From NCBI RefSeq assembly GCF_900110875.1, contig NZ_FOFM01000004.1, positions 1-64,000 of the forward strand: a stretch of 64,000 bases of DNA. Reading direction: 5' to 3'. The DNA comes from Pseudovibrio axinellae. GTDB lineage: Bacteria > Pseudomonadota > Alphaproteobacteria > Rhizobiales > Stappiaceae. Below are positions 34,686 through 44,249 of this stretch, in pieces. Under the pieces are notes generated by a model, which ran no database searches, was not told the DNA's origin, and saw nothing but the letters and a program-made list of their open reading frames with translations. Every line of letters starts with the position of its first letter. Position 1 is the first letter of the stretch. The position numbers were made by a program, and so were the translations under genes.

Positions 34686-35974
34686 TGATTATCGTTGGGT
34701 CTATTGTTATTCTTTGCGGCCTGTTGCTGTTGGGTGTGAGTGTACACTTAGCGTTTGGCGCAATTCTTATCTTCCTTGCCTATATGGGCGGGCATGACGT
34801 GGCTGGTTATCTGCCAACTGGCCATTGGAAAATGAACTCCTTGGTGCTGCTTGCTATCCCGCTGTTTATCATTGCAGGTGGTATTATGGAGAAGGGCCGC
34901 ATAGCTGCCCCTCTTGTTTCGCTTGCAGAGCTGTTCATTGGCCATATTAAAGGTGGGTTGTCTGCTGCAACTGTGCTTGCCTCCGGTGTGTTCGGGTCAA
35001 TTTCCGGCAGTGCAAACGCCACATTGACCTGCATTGGCGGTATCATGATGCCGCATTTGCGCAAGGCAAATTATCCTGAAGGTCAGTCTGCTGCATTGAT
35101 TGTGAGTGCTGCCCCGCTTGGATTGCTTATTCCGCCTAGCGCCTCTCACATTCTGTATGCATGGGTTGCTCAACAGTCCGTTCTGCGCGCATTTTTGTCT
35201 ACGGTAATTCCGGGTATCATCTTGATCAGCCTTCTGATCATCGTGAACCAGTTTATGCTGCGCAAGCACAAGGATATCAAACTGGAGTCGCGCCCTGAGA
35301 ACTTCAATGTGGAATTCAAGCGCCGTGGTTTGAAAGCCTTCCCAGCGTTGATGATGCCTTTGATTATCCTGGGTGGAATCTACGGGGGCGTCATGACCCC
35401 GACTGAAGCTGCTGGTGTGGCTGTGATCTACGCGATCCCTGTTGCAATCTACATCTACCGTGGTCTGACCTGGAAGACTTTCCGTGAGACTGTGTTGAAC
35501 TCGGGTATTACCATCGGTGTGGTGATGGCGATGATCTTCATGGTGCTGATTGTAAGTCGCTTCCTGATCTTTGAAGACATTCCGGCAATCGCTGAGGAGT
35601 TTGTTTATTCGATTTCCGAAAATCCGATTGTCATCCTCTTGATGGTGAATCTGGTCATGATCATCATCGGCATGTTGATGGATGATATCTCCGGTATTTT
35701 GCTTTCAACGCCACTGCTTCTGCCTATCGTGCAGGGCGTGGGCATGGACCCGATCCACTTTGCGGCCGTTCTGGGTGTGAACCTTGGCATGGCAAACATA
35801 ACCCCGCCAACTGCTCCGTTGTTGTATCTGGGCTCCAAGGTCACGGCTACTTCGGTAGATAAAATGCTGAAGCCGACTTTGATGTTCATATTCTTTGCGT
35901 GGTTGCCGACTTTGGTACTGACGACGTTTATTCCGCAGCTGGCGCTCTTTGTTCCAAACTTGCTGTTGAACTAA
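34685..35974 (+). CDS. dctM: TRAP transporter large permease (DctM type)
   Basis: A 429-residue integral membrane protein of the ion-transporter superfamily with about 12 hydrophobic segments; SVHLAFGAI, GSISGSANAT, PPSASHILYAW and VNLGMANITPPTAP are DctM hallmarks. It forms the ion-coupled transport channel. A strong terminator follows. Confidence 0.93.
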   Translation: MIIVGSIVILCGLLLLGVSVHLAFGAILIFLAYMGGHDVAGYLPTGHWKMNSLVLLAIPLFIIAGGIMEKGRIAAPLVSLAELFIGHIKGGLSAATVLASGVFGSISGSANATLTCIGGIMMPHLRKANYPEGQSAALIVSAAPLGLLIPPSASHILYAWVAQQSVLRAFLSTVIPGIILISLLIIVNQFMLRKHKDIKLESRPENFNVEFKRRGLKAFPALMMPLIILGGIYGGVMTPTEAAGVAVIYAIPVAIYIYRGLTWKTFRETVLNSGITIGVVMAMIFMVLIVSRFLIFEDIPAIAEEFVYSISENPIVILLMVNLVMIIIGMLMDDISGILLSTPLLLPIVQGVGMDPIHFAAVLGVNLGMANITPPTAPLLYLGSKVTATSVDKMLKPTLMFIFFAWLPTLVLTTFIPQLALFVPNLLLN

Positions 35975-36000
35975 ACTTCTTGGAAAAGTTGCTGATAAAA

Positions 36001-36034
36001 AGGCGGGCGCCAGAGGTGTCCGCCTTTTCTTTTT
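36001..36034 (+). terminator. Intrinsic terminator after dctM
   Basis: AGGCGGGCGCC (36001-36011), loop AGA, GGTGTCCGCCT (36015-36025; two G-U pairs) and a T-rich tail. Confidence 0.85.
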
Positions 36035-36386
36035 GTGCTGAGGGCTTCAAGCGCCGTAAACCTCTGCACCCAATATTTAACGGGTTAAAATTGTCGATTT
36101 AGATAATGTAGTACGCACGCATGAATGCTGTTTTCAATTTTATCGTTTTTACTTATGCACTTGCTTGATGTTGCTCTGAGATATTGGGCGTCTCAATGTA
36201 TTTCATAGTACTATTTGTCTTGTGAAGAAGCATATTGCAGAAAAAATAGCCGTGTGATTTTACTTAATAAGTTCTTCTTTTGATGTTTTTCTTGAATGGG
36301 TGATAAAGGTACGTGCTGTTGTGCGTTCTATTGCGTCTGTCTGTTTGAGGAAAACAATCTCTCAGTAAAACAGTCGGGTGTAAGCA
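36035..36386. other. Intergenic region before the TolC-type gene
   Basis: AT-rich, no supported gene; it probably holds the promoter of the gene at 36387. No clear operator or RNA structure was seen. Confidence 0.4.
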
Positions 36387-37751
36387 ATGCGTCTTTTAGG
36401 GTGTTCCTTTGCGTGTTTTGTCGGCGTCTTGGTCAGTAGTTCAGCTCAATGTGCATCCTTAAAAGAAGCCGTTGAGACTGCAGTTTTGACGAGCCCCGAT
36501 ATTGTTGAGGCCGCTGCAAGTCGAAGAGTGCGCGACCGGGATCTGCGCGCTTCACAGAGTGCGTTTTTGCCAAAACTCAGCATTAACGCTTCGTTCGGTG
36601 CTGAGCGTCTTCGCAAAGTGCAGTTCAATGATAATGAGTATTGGCGTGCTGCCAAACAGGTGAGCATTGAGGCGGAGCAGTTGTTGTTTGACGGCTTTGG
36701 CTCAGTCAATGACATTTATCGCCAGAGCGCACGGGTTGAAGGGGCTGCGCTGCGCGTTCTGGAGAAGTCAGAAATGATCGCCCTTGATGCGATCGAGGCA
36801 TATATTGATGTGCTGCGGCACCAGAAGCTCTTAAAGAGATCCTTGGAAAATACTGCGTTGCATCAACAGTTAGCCGAGCAGGTTAAAGAGCGTTACGTGG
36901 GAGGTGCGATTAGTGTTTCGGACTTGGCACAGGTGCAGGAGCGTGTTGCTGCGACCCGAGTGATTACAGCTGGTGTGCGTAAGTCTCTGCTGGACGCAAT
37001 GGCGAAATATCGCCGCGTGATTGGAGTGGCTCCCAGTGACCTAAGTGCGGTGCCAGCAGCGGAGGCTGGTGCAGCGAATAGCTTGAGCGCCGCGCTTACA
37101 TTGTCGCGAAAGAACAATCCGATGATCTTGTCGGCGCGAGCTGATAGCGATGCTGCGGGGTATTCTGTCAAGCAAGCTAAGTCTCCCTTTCTGCCGCGCA
37201 TTACCATGACGGGGTTTGCAAACTTTGGCGATGACATGAATGGGTATGAAGGGCGTAGCGACGACTACCGCGTTATGTTTCGCATGAAGTGGAATCTCTT
37301 TAACGGTGGCTATGACAAAGCGATGCGTGGCCGTGCCGTTGAACAACTTGCTGAGACGCAAGCCCGTGTTGATCGGGTGCGGCGCCAGACTGATGAGGCC
37401 GTTGAGCAGGGGTGGGCCTCAGTGCAAACAACGCAAGAACGTATCACAGCGCTACGCCAAGTGGTGTCAGCCAATGAACGTGTCGTTGATGGGTACCGCC
37501 AGGAGTACAATATTGGGCGGCGGTCTCTTCTGGATGTATTGAATGCAGAAAATGCCCTGTTTGGCAGTCAGGTAGACCTGATTTCAGCTCAGTATATTTT
37601 GAAGTTTTCTACCTACCAATTGCAAGGTTCTATGGGGCAACTCTTAGCCGGCTTTGATATTACTCCGCCGCTTGAATCACGAGCCGATCCTCATCGGGAG
37701 GTTTCAATTCTTCCTGCCGCGGCGGGTTTCACGCTGGAGCCGCTGCGTTAA
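36387..37751 (+). CDS. TolC-family outer-membrane efflux/type I secretion protein
   Basis: Signal peptide at residues 1-23 (SSSAQCA), then two TolC repeats: LKEAVETAVLTSPDIVEA with RDLRASQSAFLPKLSI, and LSAALTLSRKNNPMILSA with VKQAKSPFLPRITM. Long helical stretches follow each, and the C-terminal GYRQEYNIGRRSLLDVLNAE is the typical tail. It would form the outer-membrane channel of an efflux or type I secretion system. It stands alone; no adaptor or ATPase is adjacent, so the partner must be elsewhere, possibly an exporter in this window. Confidence 0.9.
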   Translation: MRLLGCSFACFVGVLVSSSAQCASLKEAVETAVLTSPDIVEAAASRRVRDRDLRASQSAFLPKLSINASFGAERLRKVQFNDNEYWRAAKQVSIEAEQLLFDGFGSVNDIYRQSARVEGAALRVLEKSEMIALDAIEAYIDVLRHQKLLKRSLENTALHQQLAEQVKERYVGGAISVSDLAQVQERVAATRVITAGVRKSLLDAMAKYRRVIGVAPSDLSAVPAAEAGAANSLSAALTLSRKNNPMILSARADSDAAGYSVKQAKSPFLPRITMTGFANFGDDMNGYEGRSDDYRVMFRMKWNLFNGGYDKAMRGRAVEQLAETQARVDRVRRQTDEAVEQGWASVQTTQERITALRQVVSANERVVDGYRQEYNIGRRSLLDVLNAENALFGSQVDLISAQYILKFSTYQLQGSMGQLLAGFDITPPLESRADPHREVSILPAAAGFTLEPLR

Positions 37752-38107
37752 GCACACGAGCTGTCGCAGCTGCAAGTTTCGTGCACTTGGAAAGAGCGGA
37801 TTGGTCAGCAGGTGGTGAAGGTCTTTTCATCTTTTGTGTGCTGCGGGCAATGAGGACGGACCTAAGGTTTTTAGAGGTGTTTTGGTGGAAAGCTGGATTT
37901 ATATTCTGCAGGCTGCACTTAGTACCGGGAGGGGGCATCGTTTTGGTTGCTTCAATCCAAGATGAATCGGTGTTTAAAAATGTCTCAAAAGGAGCTAAGC
38001 CACTATGCGGAATTGTGTTTTACTTATTACTTGACAATATAAACTATTGAATATCTCATTAACGTAATAATTAATTAATTTGTTGTGGTTCTCTGGGAGG
38101 GGTTGCT
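37752..38107. other. Intergenic region before the Liv-type ABC operon
   Basis: The last 80 bases are very AT-rich and probably contain the promoter. An open frame at 37781-38050 lacks support. No clear terminator for the TolC-type gene was found; a small AGCTG-TCG-CAGCT hairpin lies near 37757. Confidence 0.4.
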
Positions 38108-39340
38108 ATGCCTAAAGGTATTGTTTGGAAGATTAGTCTGTCTGCATTTCTACTTTCTGGCAGTCTTCTCTCTGCGGAAGCAGAAACTATAAAGATTGGG
38201 TATATTGATCCGCTTTCTGGCCCGTTTGGAACTGCAGGTGATGGTGGGCTTAAGCATTTCCTTCATGCCGCAAGTGAAATTAATTCATCTGGTGGCATGG
38301 CTGGTATGCCGGTGGAGATTGTCGGGTTTGATAATAAAATAAACCCGAAAGAAAGCCTTATTCAGCTGCAAAAGGCGATTGATCAAGGCGTTCGTTTTAT
38401 TGCGCAGGGCAATGGTTCCAGTGTCGCTAGTGCGCTGACTGATGCGATTGCAAAACACAACAAACGCAATCCTGGTGACGAGCTGATCTTCCTGAACTAT
38501 GCAGCTGTTGACCCTGCTTTAACCAACGCCAAATGTAACTATTGGCATTTCCGTTTTGACTCGCATGTTGATATGAAAATGGCTGGCCTTACGGATTGGT
38601 TGCGCGATCAGAAAGACATCAAGTCGGTGTATATTTTAGCACAGGATTATTCCTTCGGCCGTGCGTTTACAGCAGCTGCAAAATCCATGATCACGGAGAA
38701 GCGCCCTGATATTCAAATTGTTGGGACGGCGCTTCACCCGGTTGCAAAAATTAAGGACTTTACCCCTTACGTTCAAAAAATGATTAATGCGAAAGCTGAT
38801 GCTGTTCTGACTGGGAACTGGAGCACTGATATGTCGCTGCTGGTGAAGGCAGCCAATGCTTCGGGGCACAATGTTCCTTATCTTACGTTTTATGGCGGCG
38901 GGCTTGGTGCGCCGACGGCGATGGGAGAAAGTGCGCTTGGCCTTGTGAAACAAATCACCGAGTTTCATGAGAATATTGAGACCTCAGAGAAGCAGCTTGC
39001 GCGGATGAACGGGTTTGAAGATACCTATCATCTGGATATGTTCTACCAGCGCGTCTACACGGCTATGCATATGCTGGACAAGGCGGTTGAAGCTGTGGGA
39101 TCGTTGGATATTCCTAAGATTGCTGGTGAACTGGAAGGTATGACCTATGAGTCTCCATATGGTGAAGTGACCATGCGGGCAGAGGACCACCAGCTGTTGC
39201 AACCGCTTTATATCTCAACGTTTTCTGATGACGTTGAGCGGGATGTAGAAAATACCGGGTTTGGATTTAAAACAGATGCTCTAATCTCTGCTGCAGCAAC
39301 CGCATTACCAACGACATGCAAAATGCGGCGACCATCCTAA
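38108..39340 (+). CDS. Branched-chain-type ABC transporter substrate-binding protein
   Basis: Periplasmic LivJ/K-like protein with a signal peptide ending at AEA near residue 26. IKIGYIDPLSGPFG and the segment DQGVRFIAQGNGSSVASAL are characteristic. GGGAGGGG precedes the ATG. It is the first gene of a five-gene ABC importer. Such proteins bind branched-chain amino acids, but relatives bind aromatic acids, amides or urea; the acyl-CoA dehydrogenases downstream suggest an organic acid (inference). Confidence 0.92.
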   Translation: MPKGIVWKISLSAFLLSGSLLSAEAETIKIGYIDPLSGPFGTAGDGGLKHFLHAASEINSSGGMAGMPVEIVGFDNKINPKESLIQLQKAIDQGVRFIAQGNGSSVASALTDAIAKHNKRNPGDELIFLNYAAVDPALTNAKCNYWHFRFDSHVDMKMAGLTDWLRDQKDIKSVYILAQDYSFGRAFTAAAKSMITEKRPDIQIVGTALHPVAKIKDFTPYVQKMINAKADAVLTGNWSTDMSLLVKAANASGHNVPYLTFYGGGLGAPTAMGESALGLVKQITEFHENIETSEKQLARMNGFEDTYHLDMFYQRVYTAMHMLDKAVEAVGSLDIPKIAGELEGMTYESPYGEVTMRAEDHQLLQPLYISTFSDDVERDVENTGFGFKTDALISAAATALPTTCKMRRPS

Positions 39341-39410
39341 CAAACTCGACGGGACCTTTAATGGCTTAGGCATCTTTGCCTTGGCCAGCTTACTCTCTTG
39401 AGGTGTGTCT

Positions 39411-40343
39411 ATGGAGACGGTTGTATTTGCGCTGCTCAACGGGTTGATCTATGGCCTGTTACTTTTCATGCTGTCCAGCGGTTTGACGTTGATTTTCAGT
39501 ATGATGGGCGTTTTGAACATGGCCCATGCCAGCTTTTATATGCTCGGCGCCTATTTTGCTTTTACGCTTGGTCAATCCACCGGATTTTGGTTTGCGTTGT
39601 TTCTTGCGCCGATTTGCGTTGGTGCGGTCGGGGCGTGCGTTGAAAGGTGGGGGCTTCGCAGAATTCATGCAGGCGGGCATGTGGGCGAGCTTCTTTTCAC
39701 GTTCGGCCTTGCTTACGTTATCGAAGAACTGGTGAAAATCATTTGGGGTAAGTTTGCGGTGGCCTATGAGGTGCCTGCGGAGCTCAACTTTTCACTCTTT
39801 GAACTTTATGGGGCGCAATACCCTGCCTACAGGATGTTCATGCTGTTGGTCTCCATCACCATGCTTGCAGGGCTTTGGTACTTACTCAAGCGAACGCGGA
39901 TTGGCTTGATCATTCAGGCATCGCTGACACACCCTCATATGGTTTCCCATCTTGGGCACAATGTCCCGCGTATTTTTATGCTTGTGTTTGCTGCAGGGTG
40001 TGCACTTGCAGGGCTGTCGGGCGTAATTGGCGGAAACTATCTGGTCACGGAACCATCTATGGCGTTTTCCATTGGGCCAATTGTTTTTGTAGTCGTGGTC
40101 GTTGGGGGCATGGGCAGTTTGGCAGGAGCCTTTGTTGCCAGTTTGCTGATTGGTTTTCTCCAAACCTTCGCTATTTCGATTGATGCTAATTTCGCTGAGA
40201 TCTTTTCATTTGCTGGCCTAAATCCCGAAGGAGATCTCGGGCGAATAACGATTTCATCGTTGGCCCCAATGCTTCCGTTTATGTTGTTGGTTTTGATGTT
40301 GATGCTGCGTCCTCGTGGCTTGATGGGGGAGCGTGAGTTTTGA
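39411..40343 (+). CDS. Branched-chain-type ABC transporter permease (LivH type)
   Basis: About eight hydrophobic helices; LNGLIYGLLLFMLSSGLTLI and MMGVLNMAHASFYMLGAY are the LivH signatures, and VVVVGGMGSLAGAFVAS the inner cytoplasmic coupling loop. The ATG at 39411 has TTGAGGTG upstream; an in-frame GTG at 39405 overlaps that site. It ends by overlapping the next start. Confidence 0.93.
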   Translation: METVVFALLNGLIYGLLLFMLSSGLTLIFSMMGVLNMAHASFYMLGAYFAFTLGQSTGFWFALFLAPICVGAVGACVERWGLRRIHAGGHVGELLFTFGLAYVIEELVKIIWGKFAVAYEVPAELNFSLFELYGAQYPAYRMFMLLVSITMLAGLWYLLKRTRIGLIIQASLTHPHMVSHLGHNVPRIFMLVFAAGCALAGLSGVIGGNYLVTEPSMAFSIGPIVFVVVVVGGMGSLAGAFVASLLIGFLQTFAISIDANFAEIFSFAGLNPEGDLGRITISSLAPMLPFMLLVLMLMLRPRGLMGEREF

Positions 40344-41620
40344 CCGACTATAGTGTTGATCTGGTGCCGGATCTGGCACCGAGTTCCCAATATAAATTTG
40401 CCACACGGGTTTTGCCGCTGTTGCTGATGGCTTTGCTGCTTCTGGTCATTCCATTGCTTGAACCATCGCGTACGTCGCTTTCCTTGCTCAATGCGGTTGG
40501 CATCAATATCGTGTTTGCGCTTTCCTACAACATGCTGCTGGGGCAGGCAGGCATGTTGTCTTTTGGTCATGCTGTCTACTTTGGTTTTGGCGGCTATGCG
40601 GCGATGCACGCCATGAACTGGATAGAAACCGCCAGCTATGACGGTGGGGTGTGGGCGGCTTTTCCTGTGTTTGCTTTGCCGCTTGTGGGCTTTGCTGGTG
40701 GGGCCGCTGCTGGGGCTGTTATTGGCTGGCCTTCTTGCCGGCGGGCTGGTGTTCCCTTTGCCATGATTTCGCTTGGTCTTGCGGAGCTGATTGCAGCTGC
40801 TGGCCTGATGTTTGTTGGGCTGTTCGGCGGTGAAGAGGGTATAACTGGTGACCGTATGAACGGTGTTGAAGCCTTTGGCCTCTCGTTGGGGCCTATTGGT
40901 GAGGTGTACTGGTTTATCGCGTTTTGGGCGTTTGCTGGGACGGCATTGATGTATGCGTTCACACGCACGCCGCTTGGTAAGCTTGCGCAGGCGGTGAGAG
41001 ATAACCCCGAGCGGGTCCAGTTTGTTGGCTATAACCCCAATAAGGTGCGTTACCTTGTGTTCATTGCAGCTGGAGGTTTTGCGGGGCTTGCAGGGGGAAT
41101 GTCTGCTGTTAACTACGAGATCTTTACACCGGAAAGCCTCAGCGTCATTCCATCCGGGCTTGTGTTACTCATGGCTTACATTGGTGGGGCAAGGTACTTT
41201 GCCGGACCAATTCTGGGCGCGATAATGTTGACTTACATGCAGTCCAATTTCTCAGATTATTCGGAGGCCTGGTTGTTGTATCTTGGCTTGCTGTTTATTG
41301 GGATGATCATGTTTGCGCCAAGAGGTTTGGCAGGATTGTTACTTAGCGCTGTTAGCGGTATCCAGCATTCGCTGACAGTTAAAAGCCTATTGCGTTGGGG
41401 CGCCTATTGCACAGCCGGTTTGCTGGTCGTTGTTGGCGGTGTCACGCTGATTGAGCTTGCGGTACGCAGATCCAATGGTTTTGGCGAGGTATTTGAACCG
41501 TTCGGACTGCACCTTTCACCAGAGCAGGTTTTACCCTGGATGTATGGTGGCGTTCTTCTAGCTGCTGGTGTTGGTCTCTTGACTGCCTTGCACAAAGTGG
41601 GAGAGGGGGAGAGCAAATGA
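40340..41620 (+). CDS. Branched-chain-type ABC transporter permease (LivM type)
   Basis: A 426-residue LivM-like permease; NIVFALSYNMLLGQAGMLSF and AVRDNPERVQFVGYNPNKV are hallmark segments. It probably starts at TTG 40340, overlapping the previous stop, with GGGGGAG upstream. A C-terminal extension of about 100 residues with two further hydrophobic stretches goes beyond the usual LivM length. Confidence 0.92.
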   Translation: MTDYSVDLVPDLAPSSQYKFATRVLPLLLMALLLLVIPLLEPSRTSLSLLNAVGINIVFALSYNMLLGQAGMLSFGHAVYFGFGGYAAMHAMNWIETASYDGGVWAAFPVFALPLVGFAGGAAAGAVIGWPSCRRAGVPFAMISLGLAELIAAAGLMFVGLFGGEEGITGDRMNGVEAFGLSLGPIGEVYWFIAFWAFAGTALMYAFTRTPLGKLAQAVRDNPERVQFVGYNPNKVRYLVFIAAGGFAGLAGGMSAVNYEIFTPESLSVIPSGLVLLMAYIGGARYFAGPILGAIMLTYMQSNFSDYSEAWLLYLGLLFIGMIMFAPRGLAGLLLSAVSGIQHSLTVKSLLRWGAYCTAGLLVVVGGVTLIELAVRRSNGFGEVFEPFGLHLSPEQVLPWMYGGVLLAAGVGLLTALHKVGEGESK

Positions 41621-42384
41621 CAGCTGCATTACAACTGAAGGATGTGTGCAAGAGCTTTGGGCCTGCCAATGTCATCGAAGGGGTCTCTCTTGAGGTTAAG
41701 CGGGGTGAGCGTCATGCAATTATTGGCCCTAATGGAGCTGGTAAGTCCACTTTGTTTAACCTCATTTCTGGCCTGTTCCCCTCCACCTCAGGTCAGATAC
41801 TCTTAAGTGGTCGACAAATCTGTGGCCTTAAGCCCTTTGAAATAAACCGGCTTGGATTATCTCGTAGTTTTCAGGTGTCGAATATATTCGCCAATATGTC
41901 CGTTCGTGAAAATGTCCGTTGCGCGGTGCTGTGGTCTCTTGGGTATGGCCACAGTTTTTGGCGCAATATCGGAAACTTGAAGGAGGTGCAGCGCAAAACG
42001 GCTGAAGTCTTGGATAAGGTTGGGTTGAGTGACAAAGCGGATGTGCCAGCGGTGCTGCTGACATACGCTGACCAGCGCACATTGGAAATTGCAATTACCA
42101 TCGCTGGCGGCGCTGATGTCATTTTGCTGGACGAGCCAACGGCTGGCATGAGCCATTCTGAAACCAACCGCGCAATTGAGCTGATTGAGATGGCCAGTGA
42201 AGGTAAAACCTTGCTGATTGTTGAGCATGACATGGGGGTTGTGTTTGGGCTTTCTGACCGGATTTCGGTTTTGGTTTATGGAGAGATCATTGCTACAGGG
42301 ACGCCTGAGGAGATACGCGGTGATGCGCGTGTGCGTGAGGCGTATCTGGGAGATGAGGCAGACTTTGCAGAGGTGACAGCATGA
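41617..42384 (+). CDS. Branched-chain-type ABC transporter ATP-binding protein (LivG type)
   Basis: Walker A GPNGAGKST, the D-loop region ILLDEPTAGM (Walker B) and the switch His in VEHDMG are intact; the signature region reads LLTYADQRTLEIA, a common LivG variant of LSYGxQR. Translation is coupled to the permease by ATGA. Confidence 0.93.
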   Translation: MTAALQLKDVCKSFGPANVIEGVSLEVKRGERHAIIGPNGAGKSTLFNLISGLFPSTSGQILLSGRQICGLKPFEINRLGLSRSFQVSNIFANMSVRENVRCAVLWSLGYGHSFWRNIGNLKEVQRKTAEVLDKVGLSDKADVPAVLLTYADQRTLEIAITIAGGADVILLDEPTAGMSHSETNRAIELIEMASEGKTLLIVEHDMGVVFGLSDRISVLVYGEIIATGTPEEIRGDARVREAYLGDEADFAEVTA

Positions 42385-43100
42385 GTGAAACTGCCGCTAG
42401 TGAGATGCTCAAAATTCGTGGTCTTCATGCATATTACGGCAAAAGCCACGTTCTTCGCGGAGTCGATATGGATGTGCCGAAAGGGAGTGTGACAGCTCTT
42501 TTAGGGCGCAACGGCGTGGGACGTTCCACAACAGCAAAAGCAATTATGGGCGAGGTCGCTCCAAAGGGGGATATCTGGTTCAAGGGCAAGAATATCTCGG
42601 GGCTTCCCAGCCATGCTATTGCGCAGTTAGGTCTTGGCTATGTGCCTGAGAACAGAGATGTGTTTCCCATGATGAGTGTGCGGGACAACCTGTTACTTGG
42701 CATTAAGGATATGCGCAAAGCGCTTAAGTGGACCATTGATGATATGCTGGACATGTTTCCCAATCTTAAATCGCGCGCAGATACGCCAGCTGGTGTGCTT
42801 TCAGGTGGAGAGAAGCAAATGCTTACCATCTGCCGCACTTTGATGGGGGACCCAGATCTCATTATCATCGACGAGCCGACAGAAGGGCTTGCGCCTAAGA
42901 TCGTAACGCAGGTTGGTCAGTTGATTACAGAGATTGCGAAGGCTGGTGTTTCTATCTTACTGGTGGAGCAAAAACTCTCAATTGCGCTTAAAATTGCGCA
43001 GCACGTTTATGTGATGGGGCATGGGGAAATTGTTTATCACGGCTCGCCAGAGGAGTTTCGTAAACGGGACGATATTCGGCGTGAATGGTTGGAGGTGTGA
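42381..43100 (+). CDS. Branched-chain-type ABC transporter ATP-binding protein (LivF type), Arg Walker A
   Basis: Signature LSGGEKQML, Walker B IIIDEPTEGLAP and the H-loop position VEQ are present. Walker A reads GRNGVGR48ST, with Arg where the phosphate-binding Lys is expected. The rest of the protein is well kept, so this is not simple decay; LivG keeps a normal Lys. It overlaps livG by ATGA and ends the importer operon. Confidence 0.92.
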   Translation: MSETAASEMLKIRGLHAYYGKSHVLRGVDMDVPKGSVTALLGRNGVGRSTTAKAIMGEVAPKGDIWFKGKNISGLPSHAIAQLGLGYVPENRDVFPMMSVRDNLLLGIKDMRKALKWTIDDMLDMFPNLKSRADTPAGVLSGGEKQMLTICRTLMGDPDLIIIDEPTEGLAPKIVTQVGQLITEIAKAGVSILLVEQKLSIALKIAQHVYVMGHGEIVYHGSPEEFRKRDDIRREWLEV

Positions 43101-43229
43101 GCACATTTATACTGGAGAAGTGATGGCGGCGGCATTGCTGGTATTCTGTGAGCGCTGTGATTTGTGTTAGGCAAGCGGTTGCCTATAGTGTTCGTAGGCG
43201 GTGCCTATGGGTGTAACGGGGCTGGAAAC

Positions 43230-44039
43230 TTGACGGATAGTGAAGAAAAAGATCGGCGATTTGCGACAACGCTGGCACGTGGATTACAGGTGTTGCGGGC
43301 GTTTCGCGCTTCTGACGACGGGCTTGGAAACCAAGAGATTTCGCAGAGAACCGGCATTCCGAAGTCTACAGTTTCCCGGTTGACCTTCACTTTGCAACAG
43401 TTGGGGTACTTGAGCCATGCACGCCGGCACGATCGCTATCGCTTTGGTCCTGCGGCACTAGCGCTTGGAAATATTGCAAGTGCGTCTGTTTCTTTTCTGG
43501 AAGCTGCAAACCCTATGATGCAACTACTAGCGGATGAAACGGGAACATTGGCCCTGTTGGCGGTGCTTGATGAAAACAAGATGTTGCTGACAAAAACATG
43601 GCGCCCGCAAGGAGCGCCAGCGATCTGGCTGGAAGTGGGGCACCGTATTCCAGTTACCAACTCTTCCTCCGGTCACGCTTATCTTGCTAGCCTGAATGAT
43701 CATGAGTTCTCCCAGGTGTGCGAGCGCGTACGTGGGAGAGATGAAAACATTATTGTTGAAGACCTGGAGCATGCCAGAAAAGCTGGATACTCTCAGTTGC
43801 TCTCTCAAGGCTTTGTGATTGTTGGCAAGGAACAACGTTACGCAGAGAATATCAACGCTGTTTCGACAGGTTTTCGCTCGCATGACTTTGGCGAACCCGT
43901 CGCAATCAGCTGTGGGGCAACGCCCGAAACGTTGAGTTGGGAGCGAATGCAAAACGAGGTCGGGCCGCAACTTCGCGATAGGGTGAAGGAGTTGGAGCGC
44001 GCTCTTGGCTTGCCGTCTGTGTTGGTCAATCGCGGCTAA
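43230..44039 (+). CDS. IclR-family transcriptional regulator
   Basis: N-terminal HTH (NQEISQRTGIPKSTVSRLTF) after FATTLARGLQVLRAF, then the IclR effector domain. The start is uncertain: TTG 43230 gives a normal IclR N terminus and follows GGGGCTGG; a GTG at 43164 adds 22 residues of unlikely sequence. It lies between the ABC importer and the acyl-CoA dehydrogenase pair and probably responds to the imported compound or its CoA ester. Confidence 0.85.
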   Translation: MTDSEEKDRRFATTLARGLQVLRAFRASDDGLGNQEISQRTGIPKSTVSRLTFTLQQLGYLSHARRHDRYRFGPAALALGNIASASVSFLEAANPMMQLLADETGTLALLAVLDENKMLLTKTWRPQGAPAIWLEVGHRIPVTNSSSGHAYLASLNDHEFSQVCERVRGRDENIIVEDLEHARKAGYSQLLSQGFVIVGKEQRYAENINAVSTGFRSHDFGEPVAISCGATPETLSWERMQNEVGPQLRDRVKELERALGLPSVLVNRG

Positions 44040-44249
44040 AATATTGCCTAGTCCTTAGAAGAAGTTGACTGGTTTTCCTAGTTAGTTGTGCACCTTGTGG
44101 TGGCAATAATTCCGCATGTCAGAATTATATATTACATATTGAAATAATCTGAGAGCACGCTACTCTACCCTAAGGTTAGGGGCAGGATCAGTGGTTGGGC
44201 TGGTCCTACCCAGCCTTAGGTTTGTCCAGTGCAGCGGGGAGGGTAGCCT

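Noticed and set aside
37781-38050. An 89-codon plus-strand open frame before the ABC operon
   Set aside because: No ribosome-binding site or domain; the sequence reads like intergenic DNA and the 3' part is promoter-like.
42501-42530. LivF considered a pseudogene because of the Walker A Arg
   Set aside because: All other ATPase motifs, length and translational coupling are intact.
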